A DNA stretch of 39,806 nt. Origin: Clostridia bacterium. GTDB lineage: Bacteria > Bacillota > Clostridia > Oscillospirales > Acutalibacteraceae. How positions within the stretch are numbered: the stretch's first letter is position 1; each line of letters starts with the position of its first letter. The notes below the pieces were generated by a model. It was not told the origin of the DNA and ran no database searches. It saw only the letters and a program-made list of their open reading frames with translations. The position numbers were made by a program, and so were the translations under genes. Positions 1 to 6,944 of the stretch are shown in pieces. Location: positions 1 to 39,806 of the forward strand of contig JAFQEL010000030.1 in assembly GCA_017399065.1 (NCBI GenBank), given 5' to 3'.

Positions 1-108
1 CTGCTAATAGCATTCTTTTTGAATGTTCTCCTTTTGCTTAGCTGTGCTGTTGGTAGCCGCACTCTCTGCAAGAGGAGTTTTCTTTTCATCGCTAAAGCTT
101 TTTCGGAA
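1..108. other. Left-edge spacer with a coding-like minus-strand tail
   Basis: No complete gene is visible. On the minus strand one frame stays open from about position 127 to a TAG at 4-6 and has a plausible hydrophilic composition (Lys/Glu/Ala/Ser/Thr-rich), but it runs through the hairpin at 109-127 and has no start codon with a ribosome binding site. It could be the decayed end of a gene or part of a dispersed intergenic repeat. Confidence 0.25.
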
Positions 109-127
109 CCCCTGGCACAGCCAGGGG
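109..127. terminator. GC-rich hairpin, likely intrinsic terminator
   Basis: CCCCTGGC and GCCAGGGG form a perfect 8-bp stem around an ACA loop. TTTTC follows on the plus strand, while the minus-strand side is followed by a mixed TTCCG run. It fits best as a terminator for plus-strand transcription entering from the left edge. Confidence 0.6.
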
Positions 128-142
128 TTTTCAAATACAAAG

Positions 143-174
143 AGAGCTGCCGCATTTTTAAGTGCGACAGCTCT
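143..174 (-). terminator. Terminator of the 50-residue mini-protein gene
   Basis: On the minus strand a 12-bp stem (AGAGCTGTCGCA with TGCGGCAGCTCT, one G-U pair) is followed by CTTTGTATTTG. It lies just past the stop codon of the small gene at 180-332, and the G-U pair forms only in the minus-strand RNA, which supports that direction. Confidence 0.65.
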
Positions 175-179
175 TGATT

Positions 180-332
180 TTATGCTGTGATTTTATCTAT
201 TGCCTCAAAAATCTGAGCAATGAGCTTACTGAATCCGTCAGTTACAGCAGACATATCTGCACCTGTCAGCTTTGATATAAGCTCCGCAAAGTAATATGGT
301 AAATCGCTGAGAATTGCAAAAATCGAAAGCAT
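180..332 (-). CDS. 50-residue mini-protein of unknown function
   Basis: A short open frame starts at ATG 332-330 behind a very good ribosome binding site (GGAGGAAAAAC before the ATG) and ends in TAA, with a terminator hairpin right after it. The protein begins MLSIFAILSDLPYYFAELI and ends in an amphipathic stretch, FSKLIAQIFEAIDKITA. It lacks a signal peptide with a cleavage site and has no Cys. The aromatic/aliphatic helices resemble the C-terminal tails of the secreted proteins in this window. I do not recognise a family. The ribosome binding site, start, stop and terminator together make it a likely real gene; a membrane-surface or regulatory peptide is possible, but that is inference. Confidence 0.6.
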   Translation of the reverse strand: MLSIFAILSDLPYYFAELISKLTGADMSAVTDGFSKLIAQIFEAIDKITA

Positions 333-473
333 ATGTTTTTCCTCCTTATTCCTTTTTGTTTATTATACACCATATTATCCGGCTGTAATTTCTCAATAAG
401 AATTTTGAGCGAAGCCAATTTTTTCTTCGTATACAAAAATTTTAAATAATAAGCTTTCACTTTGCGGTGCAGA

Positions 474-502
474 TTGCTTTTTTCAGGTGTTTATGTTAAA
501 AT
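474..502 (+). promoter_or_regulatory. Sigma-70-type promoter of the MFS gene
   Basis: TTGCTT at 474-479 and TAAAAT at 497-502 are separated by 17 bp, with a TG one base before the -10 (extended -10). It lies about 30 bp upstream of the ribosome binding site of the transporter at 535. Confidence 0.6.
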
Positions 503-534
503 CCTATATATAAATTTTTCAGGGAGGTTAGACA

Positions 535-1953
535 ATGGCTGCTACGGCTACCGCAGAAAAAAGCAAGCTTCAGCGTAAAACAGAAAAAGAAATCAAAAAA
601 TGGGAAAGGCACAAAAAAAGTCAGAGCAATAAAATTTATTTTGCTTATATAGTTTTCATAATCACACTAATCTATGCTACCGATGAAATCGCTTCACAGA
701 TCGGTATGCTTATGAAGAGCGATATAGCCTCCGACCTTATGGCAAAATTCGGCGACAGCTCTGTAGGCAAGCTCGACCTTGTTTCAAGCCTTGCCATTCC
801 GTTTCAGGCTATAGGTCTGCTTTACAGGCCGCTTGCTGACCGTTGGGGCAGAAAGAAATTTCTCATCATCAATACCTTCGGTATGAGCTTTGCTCTGTTT
901 CTGATTTTCTTATCAAATAACCTTGCGGTCTATCTTATCGGTGCGTGTATGATACAGTTCTTTATTCCGCACGATATGCATGTAGTTTATATTATGGAGT
1001 CATCTCCGTCAAAGCACAGAGCGCGTGTGTATTCGGTCATCAAGTTTTTTGCCAATATGGGCGTTATGCTCGTACCGCTGCTCAAACGCTGGCTTATCAG
1101 TGCGGCCGGCGACAGCTACACCTGGCGAATGGTTTATTTCATTCCTGCCGTAATCGGTCTTGTTGTAAGCTTTATAGCTCTGCTTGGTGCGAAAGAAACT
1201 CCTGCGTTTATTGAATCCAGACTCAACTACCTCAATATGACCGACGAGCAAAAAAATGCTCTCAAACAGAGCAAAAAAGCTGAAAGCAAGCAGGGCGGTC
1301 TTATTCCCGCACTTAAATTTGCACTCGGTCACAAACAGCTTCGCTGGCTCTATATCGTTTCCGCTCTTGCAAATATCGGCTTTTACGCCAGCATCAATTA
1401 CGAGCCGATTCTCACGTACGGCTATCAGGACAGCGGCATTGCAAACGCAGCCGATATAGCCAACACAGCACTTATTCTTTTCCCGATAGGCTCTGCCGTT
1501 GCACAGGTGCTTATGGGCTTCGTGTCTGACTGGCTCGGCAGAAAAACCGCTGCCATAATCACCGCATTCAACTGTCTTGTCGGCTTCCTCGGATTTACTC
1601 TCGGTGCAAAATACGGTCTCAACCCTTATGTTATCGGCTTGCTCAGCGGTGTATTTGTAGGCAGCTATTATTCGGTTAACGATGTGCTTATTATGATGAT
1701 TGGCGAATCCTCTCCGACCAACCTGCGTTCGTCATCTATTTCTGCTCAGTATATAGTCACCGCAATCGGCTTCGGTATTTCACTCGGCATCGGTACTCTT
1801 TGCGCAAACCTGCTGGGCAACAGCCTCATCGGTATGGCTACACTCTGTATGCTCGTTCCCGGCTTCGTTTCAGCCCTCGTTGTTATGTTCAAGAACGTAG
1901 GTGAAACCAAGGGTATCAATATGGACACCGTCACCGGAGCAGAGTGGGATTAA
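535..1953 (+). CDS. MFS transporter, sugar-porter-like
   Basis: A 472-residue integral membrane permease of the major facilitator superfamily. After a charged cytoplasmic N-terminus (about residues 1-36) the chain alternates hydrophobic helices and loops typical of 12 membrane spans. The MFS signature after helix 2 is clear (DRWGRKKFLI) and is repeated in the second half (SDWLGRKTAAII), which is how the two six-helix halves of this family look. Sugar porters and organic-acid porters share this pattern, and the substrate cannot be read from the sequence. AGGGAGG lies 8 bases before the ATG. It is monocistronic: its own promoter precedes it and a shared convergent terminator follows. Proton-coupled uptake of a sugar or small organic compound is the best guess. 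Confidence 0.85.
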   Translation: MAATATAEKSKLQRKTEKEIKKWERHKKSQSNKIYFAYIVFIITLIYATDEIASQIGMLMKSDIASDLMAKFGDSSVGKLDLVSSLAIPFQAIGLLYRPLADRWGRKKFLIINTFGMSFALFLIFLSNNLAVYLIGACMIQFFIPHDMHVVYIMESSPSKHRARVYSVIKFFANMGVMLVPLLKRWLISAAGDSYTWRMVYFIPAVIGLVVSFIALLGAKETPAFIESRLNYLNMTDEQKNALKQSKKAESKQGGLIPALKFALGHKQLRWLYIVSALANIGFYASINYEPILTYGYQDSGIANAADIANTALILFPIGSAVAQVLMGFVSDWLGRKTAAIITAFNCLVGFLGFTLGAKYGLNPYVIGLLSGVFVGSYYSVNDVLIMMIGESSPTNLRSSSISAQYIVTAIGFGISLGIGTLCANLLGNSLIGMATLCMLVPGFVSALVVMFKNVGETKGINMDTVTGAEWD

Positions 1954-1988
1954 AATCATTATCATTTCAAAACAGCTGAATTAAGCAA

Positions 1989-2027
1989 ATATCCCCGGAT
2001 TTCACAGTTGGTGAAGTCCGAGGATAT
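1989..2027. terminator. Bidirectional terminator between MFS gene and pflA
   Basis: ATATCCCCGGATTTC pairs with GAAGTCCGAGGATAT (15 bp with G-U pairs), followed by TTTTTTATTTT on the plus strand. It lies 36 bp after the MFS stop codon and 10 bp after the end of the convergent pflA. Confidence 0.8.
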
Positions 2028-2036
2028 TTTTTATTT

Positions 2037-2741
2037 TCAAACCAGCTTTTTCAGCCTTTCAATCGTTTCCGCATCACATTCGGGTGTGTTGCTCAGCGGA
2101 AATTCGAGGCCCAAGTCCTTGTATTTCTGTTCGCAAAGCTTACGGAAAGGCAACAGCTCAATTTTAGTCAGCTTCTTCACAGCCGAAGCAATTGATACAA
2201 CAGCTTTTATATTTTCCTCACTGTCGGTCATACCGGGCACAACAACGTGCCTTATAACAACGTCCGCGTCGGTTTTGTTGCACTCGATAATAAACTCTTT
2301 CACCGTATCAAGCCCTATACCGATATGTTTTTTGTACTGCTCATCGGTCGGAAATTTAATATCGCACAGCACCGTATCGGTGCTTTTTAAAACACGCCTT
2401 ACGGCATCGGTAACCTTTACACCTGCCGTATCTAATGCAGTTGTTATTCCCTTCTCGTGCAACGCCTCAAAAAGCTCTGCAACAAATTCAGCCTGCATAA
2501 GCGGCTCACCGCCCGAAACGGTAACACCGCCCTTTTCGCCGAAATATGTCCTGTACCGCTCAGCTTTTGCAACAATTTCATCTACTGTGTGTTCCGTACC
2601 GCCGCTGAAAGGCCTCGTGTCGGGATTATGGCAGTAAGGGCAGTTGTACGGACAGCCCTGCAAAAACACAATAAACCTTATGCCCGGTCCGTCAACCGCA
2701 CCGAAGCTCTGAAAAGAATGAACTTTGCCGACTGTGCTCAT
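2037..2741 (-). CDS. pflA: Pyruvate formate-lyase activating enzyme
   Basis: A 234-residue radical SAM enzyme that installs the glycyl radical on pyruvate formate-lyase. The iron-sulfur motif CPYNCPYC places the three cysteines at 30, 34 and 37, exactly where known PflA proteins have them, directly followed by HNPDT. A Gly-rich SAM-binding region (VSGGEPLMQ) follows. Length and N-terminus (GKVHSFQSFGAVDGPGIR) match the family. GGGAGGTG precedes the ATG by 5 bases. It lies downstream of pflB, its substrate protein, with a 117-nt spacer holding a small hairpin. It presumably shares the ZTP-controlled promoter upstream of pflB, since no strong promoter is seen in the spacer. Confidence 0.96.
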   Translation of the reverse strand: MSTVGKVHSFQSFGAVDGPGIRFIVFLQGCPYNCPYCHNPDTRPFSGGTEHTVDEIVAKAERYRTYFGEKGGVTVSGGEPLMQAEFVAELFEALHEKGITTALDTAGVKVTDAVRRVLKSTDTVLCDIKFPTDEQYKKHIGIGLDTVKEFIIECNKTDADVVIRHVVVPGMTDSEENIKAVVSIASAVKKLTKIELLPFRKLCEQKYKDLGLEFPLSNTPECDAETIERLKKLV

Positions 2742-2765
2742 ACTGCACCTCCCATTATAATTTGA

Positions 2766-2783
2766 GGAGAGGTTTCCCTCTCC
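2766..2783 (-). other. Stem-loop in the pflB-pflA spacer
   Basis: GGAGAGG and CCTCTCC form a 7-bp stem with a four-base loop, 25 nt upstream of the pflA start in the minus-strand mRNA. No U-run follows, so it is not an intrinsic terminator. It may set the pflB to pflA expression ratio through mRNA processing or stability (inference). Confidence 0.4.
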
Positions 2784-2858
2784 CCTTTTATCAGTTGTTT
2801 ATTACCCGTGCCTCGGTGTCTCAACTTCACTTTGAGGAAGCTGATTCATTGAGGTATT

Positions 2859-5090
2859 TTACATGCAGCAGTGGAATGTACGTGCAATAACTTCTTTCTG
2901 CTGCTCTTTGGAGAGCTTGTGGAAGTTGACCGCATAACCCGAAACACGTATTGTAAGATTGGGATATTTCTCGGGATGCTCGGATGCATCAATGAGCATC
3001 TCACGGTCAAATACGTTGATGTTGATGTGCTGTGCATTCTGACCGAAGTAGCCGTCAATAACCTGACTGAGGTTTTCGTAGCGTGTTTCATCGTCGCCGC
3101 CGAGAGCCTGAGGCACAACGCAGAATGTGTTTGAAATACCGTCCTTACATACGTCGTAGGTCAACTTTGCAACAGAGTTGAGTGAAGCGAGTGCACCGCT
3201 TGCATCTCTGCCGTGCATCGGGTTTGCACCGGGAGCAAAGGGCTCGCCTGCACGTCTGCCGTCAGGTGTGTTACCTGTTTTCTTGCCGTAAACAACGTTT
3301 GATGTAATTGTAAGGATAGAGAGTGTATGCTCAGCGTTTCTGTATGTGGGCACCTTCTTGAGTTCCTCAAAGAAGAGACCGACCTGCTCTTTTGCAATAA
3401 GGTCTGCTCTGTCGTCATCGTTGCCGTATTTGGGGAAGTCACCTTCGGTTACAAAGTCTGTGATAAGGCCTGTTTCATCACGGACAACCTTTACCTTTGC
3501 ATACTTAATAGCGGAAAGTGAATCCGCAAGAACACTTAAGCCGGCTACACCGAAAGCCATATAACGGTGAACGTCACTGTCGTGAAGAGCCATCTGCACC
3601 TTTTCGTATGCGTATTTATCGTGCATATAGTGAATCATATTCATCGCCTTGACATAAGTCTTTGCAAGCCAGGGACGGTAAATATTCATCAGCTCAATAA
3701 CTGTATCGTAATCGAGGTATTCGCCCTCAAACTTCTTGCCTGCGGGAGCAACCTGCATACCGCTCTTCTCATCCTTACCGCCGTTAAGGCTCATAAGAAG
3801 AAGCTTTACAAGGTTTGCTCTTGCGCCGAAGAACTGCATATCCTTACCGACTCTCATTGCTGAAACACAGCAGGCAATAGCATAGTCATCGCCGTAAATC
3901 GGGCGCATTACATCGTCATTCTCATACTGGATTGAGTCTGTATCACAGCTTACCTTTGCAGCAAAACGCTTGAAAGCATGGGGCAGGCCCTGTGACCAGA
4001 GTACTGTCATATTGGGCTCAGCAGAGGGATTGAGATTGTAGAGTGTGTTGAGAATACGGAAGGAAGATTTTGTTACAAGTGTTCTTCCGTCTTCACCCAT
4101 ACCGCCGATTGCCTCTGTAATCCACATCGGGTCACCTGCAAAGAGCTCGTTGTATTCGGGTGTGCGGAGATGACGCGCCATACGGAGCTTCATAACAAAA
4201 TCGTCAACGATTTCCTGAATCTGTTCTTCTGTATAAACACCGTTTGTAAGGTCACGCTCAAAGTAAATATCGAGGAAGGTAGAAACTCTGCCAAGGCTCA
4301 TTGCCGCACCGTTCTGCTCCTTGATTGCACCGAGATATGCAAAGTAGAGCCACTGAACAGCCTCTTTTGAATCCTTAGCAGGCTCGGAAATATCGTAGCC
4401 GTACATAGCGGCCATTTCCTTGAGCTTACCGAGGAAAGCAATCTGCTGGTAAAGCTCTTCAAGTCTGCGGATTTCCTCTGCAGTAACGTCCTGAGCCGCA
4501 AGCTCAGCCTTGTCCTTCTGCTTTTCTTCAATAAGCTTGTCTATACCGTAAAGAGCAACACGGCGATAGTCGCCGATGATTCTGCCTCTGCCGTATGCAT
4601 CGGGCAGACCTGTGATGATGCCTGTGTGACGTGCCGCACGGATTTCATCGTTATATACGCGGAAAACACCGTCGTTATGAGTTGTACGGTAAGTGAACTC
4701 CTGCTCAATTTTATCACTGAGCTGGTAGCCGTATGCCTTACAAGCCTTACGAGTCATATTGATACCGCCGAAGGGGTTGACACCTCGTCTGAGCGGAGCA
4801 TCAGTCTGCAAGCCGACAATAATCTCATTTTCTTTATCGAGATAGCCGGGTGCATAAGCTGTAAGTGATGTTACAGTTTCTGTATCAACGTCGAGCACGC
4901 CGCCGTTTTCGTGCTCTTTTTTAAGAAGCTCATCAAACTTTGCATATACAGCCTTTGTTCTTTCCGTAGGGCCGCAAAGGAAGCTCTCGTCACCCTCGTA
5001 CGGTTTATAGTTAGTCTGGATGAAGTTACGGACATCTATTCTCTTCTTCCAGTTACCGCTTACAAATCCTTTCCACTGTTCAAACATCAT
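2859..5090 (-). CDS. pflB: Formate C-acetyltransferase (pyruvate formate-lyase)
   Basis: A 743-residue glycyl-radical enzyme that converts pyruvate and CoA to acetyl-CoA and formate, the main anaerobic route for pyruvate in fermenters. The catalytic adjacent cysteines lie in AIACCVSAM (residues 407-408) and the radical glycine in RVSGYAVNF (Gly718, 25 residues from the end), both where the family has them. The start is the tandem ATGATG at 5090-5085, because AAAGGAG lies just upstream; an 18-codon longer frame would run into the terminator of the leader and has no ribosome binding site. Either ATG could be used, the second having the better spacing. The C-terminus is slightly odd, ending in HCCM rather than the usual TQSM-like end. 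Expression is probably gated by the ZTP riboswitch in the leader. Confidence 0.97.
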   Translation of the reverse strand: MMFEQWKGFVSGNWKKRIDVRNFIQTNYKPYEGDESFLCGPTERTKAVYAKFDELLKKEHENGGVLDVDTETVTSLTAYAPGYLDKENEIIVGLQTDAPLRRGVNPFGGINMTRKACKAYGYQLSDKIEQEFTYRTTHNDGVFRVYNDEIRAARHTGIITGLPDAYGRGRIIGDYRRVALYGIDKLIEEKQKDKAELAAQDVTAEEIRRLEELYQQIAFLGKLKEMAAMYGYDISEPAKDSKEAVQWLYFAYLGAIKEQNGAAMSLGRVSTFLDIYFERDLTNGVYTEEQIQEIVDDFVMKLRMARHLRTPEYNELFAGDPMWITEAIGGMGEDGRTLVTKSSFRILNTLYNLNPSAEPNMTVLWSQGLPHAFKRFAAKVSCDTDSIQYENDDVMRPIYGDDYAIACCVSAMRVGKDMQFFGARANLVKLLLMSLNGGKDEKSGMQVAPAGKKFEGEYLDYDTVIELMNIYRPWLAKTYVKAMNMIHYMHDKYAYEKVQMALHDSDVHRYMAFGVAGLSVLADSLSAIKYAKVKVVRDETGLITDFVTEGDFPKYGNDDDRADLIAKEQVGLFFEELKKVPTYRNAEHTLSILTITSNVVYGKKTGNTPDGRRAGEPFAPGANPMHGRDASGALASLNSVAKLTYDVCKDGISNTFCVVPQALGGDDETRYENLSQVIDGYFGQNAQHININVFDREMLIDASEHPEKYPNLTIRVSGYAVNFHKLSKEQQKEVIARTFHCCM

Positions 5091-5120
5091 AAATCTCCTT
5101 TCTCTATCTTTGCTGTTTAA

Positions 5121-5159
5121 ACAAAAACAGGCAACACTCCGCACTTACGGAATGTTGCC
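5121..5159 (-). terminator. Riboswitch-controlled terminator of the pflB leader
   Basis: In the minus-strand RNA, GGCAACATTCCG pairs with CGGAGTGTTGCC (12 bp) and is followed by TGTTTTTGTTT. The 5' arm begins inside the conserved TGGGC of the aptamer, so ligand-folded aptamer and terminator exclude each other. This is the classic arrangement of a transcriptional ON switch. Confidence 0.88.
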
Positions 5160-5242
5160 CAGACGATCGACATACATCATATAAAACCTCACCGTGGTAA
5201 TCTCCACGCAGGCTAACGCCCGTTTTCGTCAGAGGCTTCATT
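5154..5242 (-). promoter_or_regulatory. ZTP (pfl-motif) riboswitch aptamer
   Basis: The minus-strand leader of pflB carries the hallmarks of the ZTP/ZMP riboswitch. P1 is AAGCCTC with GAGGTTT (one G-U pair). The conserved GGGCG-TTA segment follows. P2 is GTGG-AGATTA-CCAC. The 3' element CGTCTGGGC has a CGUC that can pair with the upstream GGCG to close the pseudoknot. The family senses the purine intermediates ZTP/ZMP (AICAR), which build up when 10-formyl-tetrahydrofolate is short, and is named after its association with pfl genes. Formate made by PflB feeds 10-formyl-THF synthesis, so induction of pflBA fits. This was recognised by eye; a covariance-model search would settle it. Confidence 0.87.
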
Positions 5243-5256
5243 TCGTTTGCAAAAAG

Positions 5257-5286
5257 ATTGTAACACAATATATAGTGTTTCGTCAA
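5257..5286 (-). promoter_or_regulatory. Promoter of the pflB leader
   Basis: Reading the minus strand, TTGACG and TACAAT are 18 bp apart. The predicted start near 5250 falls just before the riboswitch P1 stem. The spacer holds a near-palindrome (AACAC ... GTGTT) that could be an operator, but it does not match the Rex consensus. Confidence 0.8.
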
Positions 5287-5315
5287 GCAGGTTAATGACA
5301 AAATAAGCTAAATAT

Positions 5316-5335
5316 TTAACAAGTTTTTTTGTTAA
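5316..5335. repeat. AT-rich inverted repeat upstream of the pfl promoter
   Basis: TTAACAA and TTGTTAA flank a six-base T-rich spacer, about 35 bp upstream of the -35 box. It could be a regulator binding site, or a terminator tail element for the Cys-rich gene transcribed towards it. Confidence 0.4.
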
Positions 5336-5347
5336 AGATATACACAT

Positions 5348-5377
5348 CCGTGCGGAGCACGTCAGCACTCCGCACGG
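5348..5377. terminator. GC-rich hairpin after the Cys-rich gene
   Basis: CCGTGCGGAG and CTCCGCACGG form a perfect 10-bp stem. It lies 37 bp beyond the stop of the mini-protein at 5414-5563 on the minus strand. The U-tract is weak (ATGTGTATAT), so termination efficiency is uncertain. Confidence 0.6.
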
Positions 5378-5413
5378 ACTTTCAAAGGGTATAGTGCTCA
5401 GAGGTCAGTTATG

Positions 5414-5563
5414 TCAGCAGCCACAGCCACAACCGGAATCTCTGCCGCAGCCGCAACCGCAGTTGTTGTTACAACCGCAGCTGTCGCCGTTACCGCAGCA
5501 GCACAGGAGAAGGATAAGAATGATAATCCATGAACAGTTGCCGTTACCGAAATTGCATCCCAT
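5414..5563 (-). CDS. Cys-rich 49-residue membrane mini-protein
   Basis: Starts at ATG 5563-5561 behind a near-perfect ribosome binding site (AAAGGAGG, 7 bases away) and ends at TGA. The protein opens with MGCNFGNGNCSW, has a short hydrophobic stretch of Ile/Leu (residues 13-20), then CCC and a Gly/Asn/Cys tail with alternating GC pairs (NCGCGCGRDSGCGCGC). It has 13 Cys in 49 residues. Similar short Gly-Cys proteins in Clostridia are often mislabelled chorion-class high-cysteine proteins and have no proven role. Metal binding or a membrane-tethered thiol function is plausible but inferred. A GC-rich hairpin follows. The opposite strand shows an artefactual Pro-Gln-rich frame caused by the same repeats. 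Confidence 0.72.
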   Translation of the reverse strand: MGCNFGNGNCSWIIILILLLCCCGNGDSCGCNNNCGCGCGRDSGCGCGC

Positions 5564-5626
5564 GATCGTTTCCTCCTTTCTTCTTACACCACATACTATG
5601 GCAAAGGGAGGAAATGTGTTACACTT

Positions 5627-6811
5627 TTATTTCACTTTATTTTCCTTGTGCACACGCACAAGTGAAAGAATAAGCATCACTACGGGAAAAACAGCCGCAA
5701 AAGCGAAACCGTATTTGATATCCGACCCGAAAGCATCGGCAATTCTGCCTGCAATCGACGGGCCGGAAGTGCAGCCCGTATCACCTGCAAGAGCAAGCAT
5801 GGCAAACATCGGCGTACCGCCGAGCGGTATGGCAGCACTCGCCATACTGAAAGTACCGGGCCACATTATGCCGACAGCAAGACCGCAGAGTGCACAGCCG
5901 CAGAGCGAAAGCAGAGGATAGGGCGAAAACACCGTAACAGCATAAGCCGCAACACAAAGTGCACTGCTTCCCGCCATAAATTTAGAAAGTGAAATCTTCG
6001 AACCGAACTTGCCGTAAAAGACACGGGCTATACCCATAAACACCGCAAACATACAAGGGCCGAGCAGGTCACCCATAGCCTTTGATACGCCCAAACCTTC
6101 TTCCGCAAAAGCAGAAGCCCACTGACTCATCGAAAGCTCGCTTGCACCTGCACAAAGCATCATAAAGAAAAACACAACAAAAGTTTTGTTCTTAAACATC
6201 GAGAACAGACCCGAATGTCCTTCTTCACCCGGCAGTGCATTAATCGGCACACGCATATAAAGGAACGCGTTTACAAACGGTATCAGTGCCCAGAATACGG
6301 CAACCGCACGCCACGAGCCAATGCCTGCAAAGCGGAAAACAAGAGTAGACACGAGCACAACAGCCATCTGACCCCAGCAGTAGAAGGAGTGAAGCAGACT
6401 CATAGCAGAAGCCTTGTTGTCACTCGGGCACGCTTCTATAATTGGGCTGACAATAACCTCTATAAGTCCTCCGCCTATCGCACTGAGGATTGTTGCAATA
6501 ATCAGCCCGATGTACGGCGTCATTATGTACGGCAATACCCCAAGCAGTGCAAGACCTGCGGCACAAAGGAAATGAGCCAGCACCACAAGCGGGCGGTAGC
6601 CGATTTTATCGACAAAGCGTGCCGCCGCAAGGTCGGTGAGAAGCTGCACACCGAAGTTGAGTGCAATCATAAGGCTCAGCTGTGACAGCGAAATACCGAA
6701 TTCATTGCCGAACATAACGAAAAGCAAGGGCGAAAAGTTATTGACTATCGCCTGCGAAACGTAACCTATATAACAGCTTATAACTGTACCTTTGTAGCCG
6801 GTTTTACGCAT
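5627..6811 (-). CDS. MFS transporter, fucose-permease-like
   Basis: A 394-residue major facilitator permease with about 12 membrane helices. After helix 2 it has FVDKIGYRP, the loop form seen in the FucP/sugar-proton symporter-like branch. The second half has AGRIADAFGS near the C-terminus, typical of the last loop. The start is ATG 6811-6809, seven bases after GGAG; an upstream in-frame ATG at 6817 lies directly on the ribosome binding site. The substrate is unknown; a sugar or other small solute is likely. It lies upstream of the Cys-rich mini-protein on the same strand with a 63-bp gap, so read-through into the mini-gene is possible. Confidence 0.82.
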   Translation of the reverse strand: MRKTGYKGTVISCYIGYVSQAIVNNFSPLLFVMFGNEFGISLSQLSLMIALNFGVQLLTDLAAARFVDKIGYRPLVVLAHFLCAAGLALLGVLPYIMTPYIGLIIATILSAIGGGLIEVIVSPIIEACPSDNKASAMSLLHSFYCWGQMAVVLVSTLVFRFAGIGSWRAVAVFWALIPFVNAFLYMRVPINALPGEEGHSGLFSMFKNKTFVVFFFMMLCAGASELSMSQWASAFAEEGLGVSKAMGDLLGPCMFAVFMGIARVFYGKFGSKISLSKFMAGSSALCVAAYAVTVFSPYPLLSLCGCALCGLAVGIMWPGTFSMASAAIPLGGTPMFAMLALAGDTGCTSGPSIAGRIADAFGSDIKYGFAFAAVFPVVMLILSLVRVHKENKVK

Positions 6812-6876
6812 AAACATTCTCCGTACATTATAAATATAGTATACATTATGTTATCACAACCTGAAAAACTCAAGGA

Positions 6877-6912
6877 AAAAGCACTGCCCTGACGAAACAA
6901 AGCAGTGCTTTT
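6877..6912 (-). terminator. Terminator of the secreted hydrolase gene
   Basis: AAAAGCACTGC and GCAGTGCTTTT form an 11-bp stem with a 14-nt loop, followed on the minus strand by TTTTTCC. It lies 33 bp past the stop at 6945. Confidence 0.82.
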
Positions 6913-6944
6913 AAAAACTTTCAGATAAATCTTATGCAGCTATA

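Noticed and set aside
1-174. Plus-strand frame open from the left edge to 174
   Set aside because: It reads through two hairpins, has unusual residue use and no start in the window, so it is probably chance.
2008-2637. Plus-strand 209-residue frame
   Set aside because: It is antisense to pflA, whose family motifs are unmistakable, and has no ribosome binding site.
5091-5144. Extended N-terminus of PflB
   Set aside because: It would be translated from the terminator hairpin of the riboswitch and lacks a ribosome binding site; known PflB proteins start at the MFEQWKG-like end.
5263-5280. Rex-like operator in the spacer of the pfl promoter
   Set aside because: The AACAC/GTGTT near-palindrome does not match the TTGTGAANNNNTTCACAA consensus closely enough to name a regulator.
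5394-5921. Long plus-strand frame with Pro-Gln-rich repeats
   Set aside because: It is the reverse reading of the Cys-rich mini-gene and the end of the MFS gene. It has no ribosome binding site, and the repeats come from the GGC/TGC codons of the other strand.
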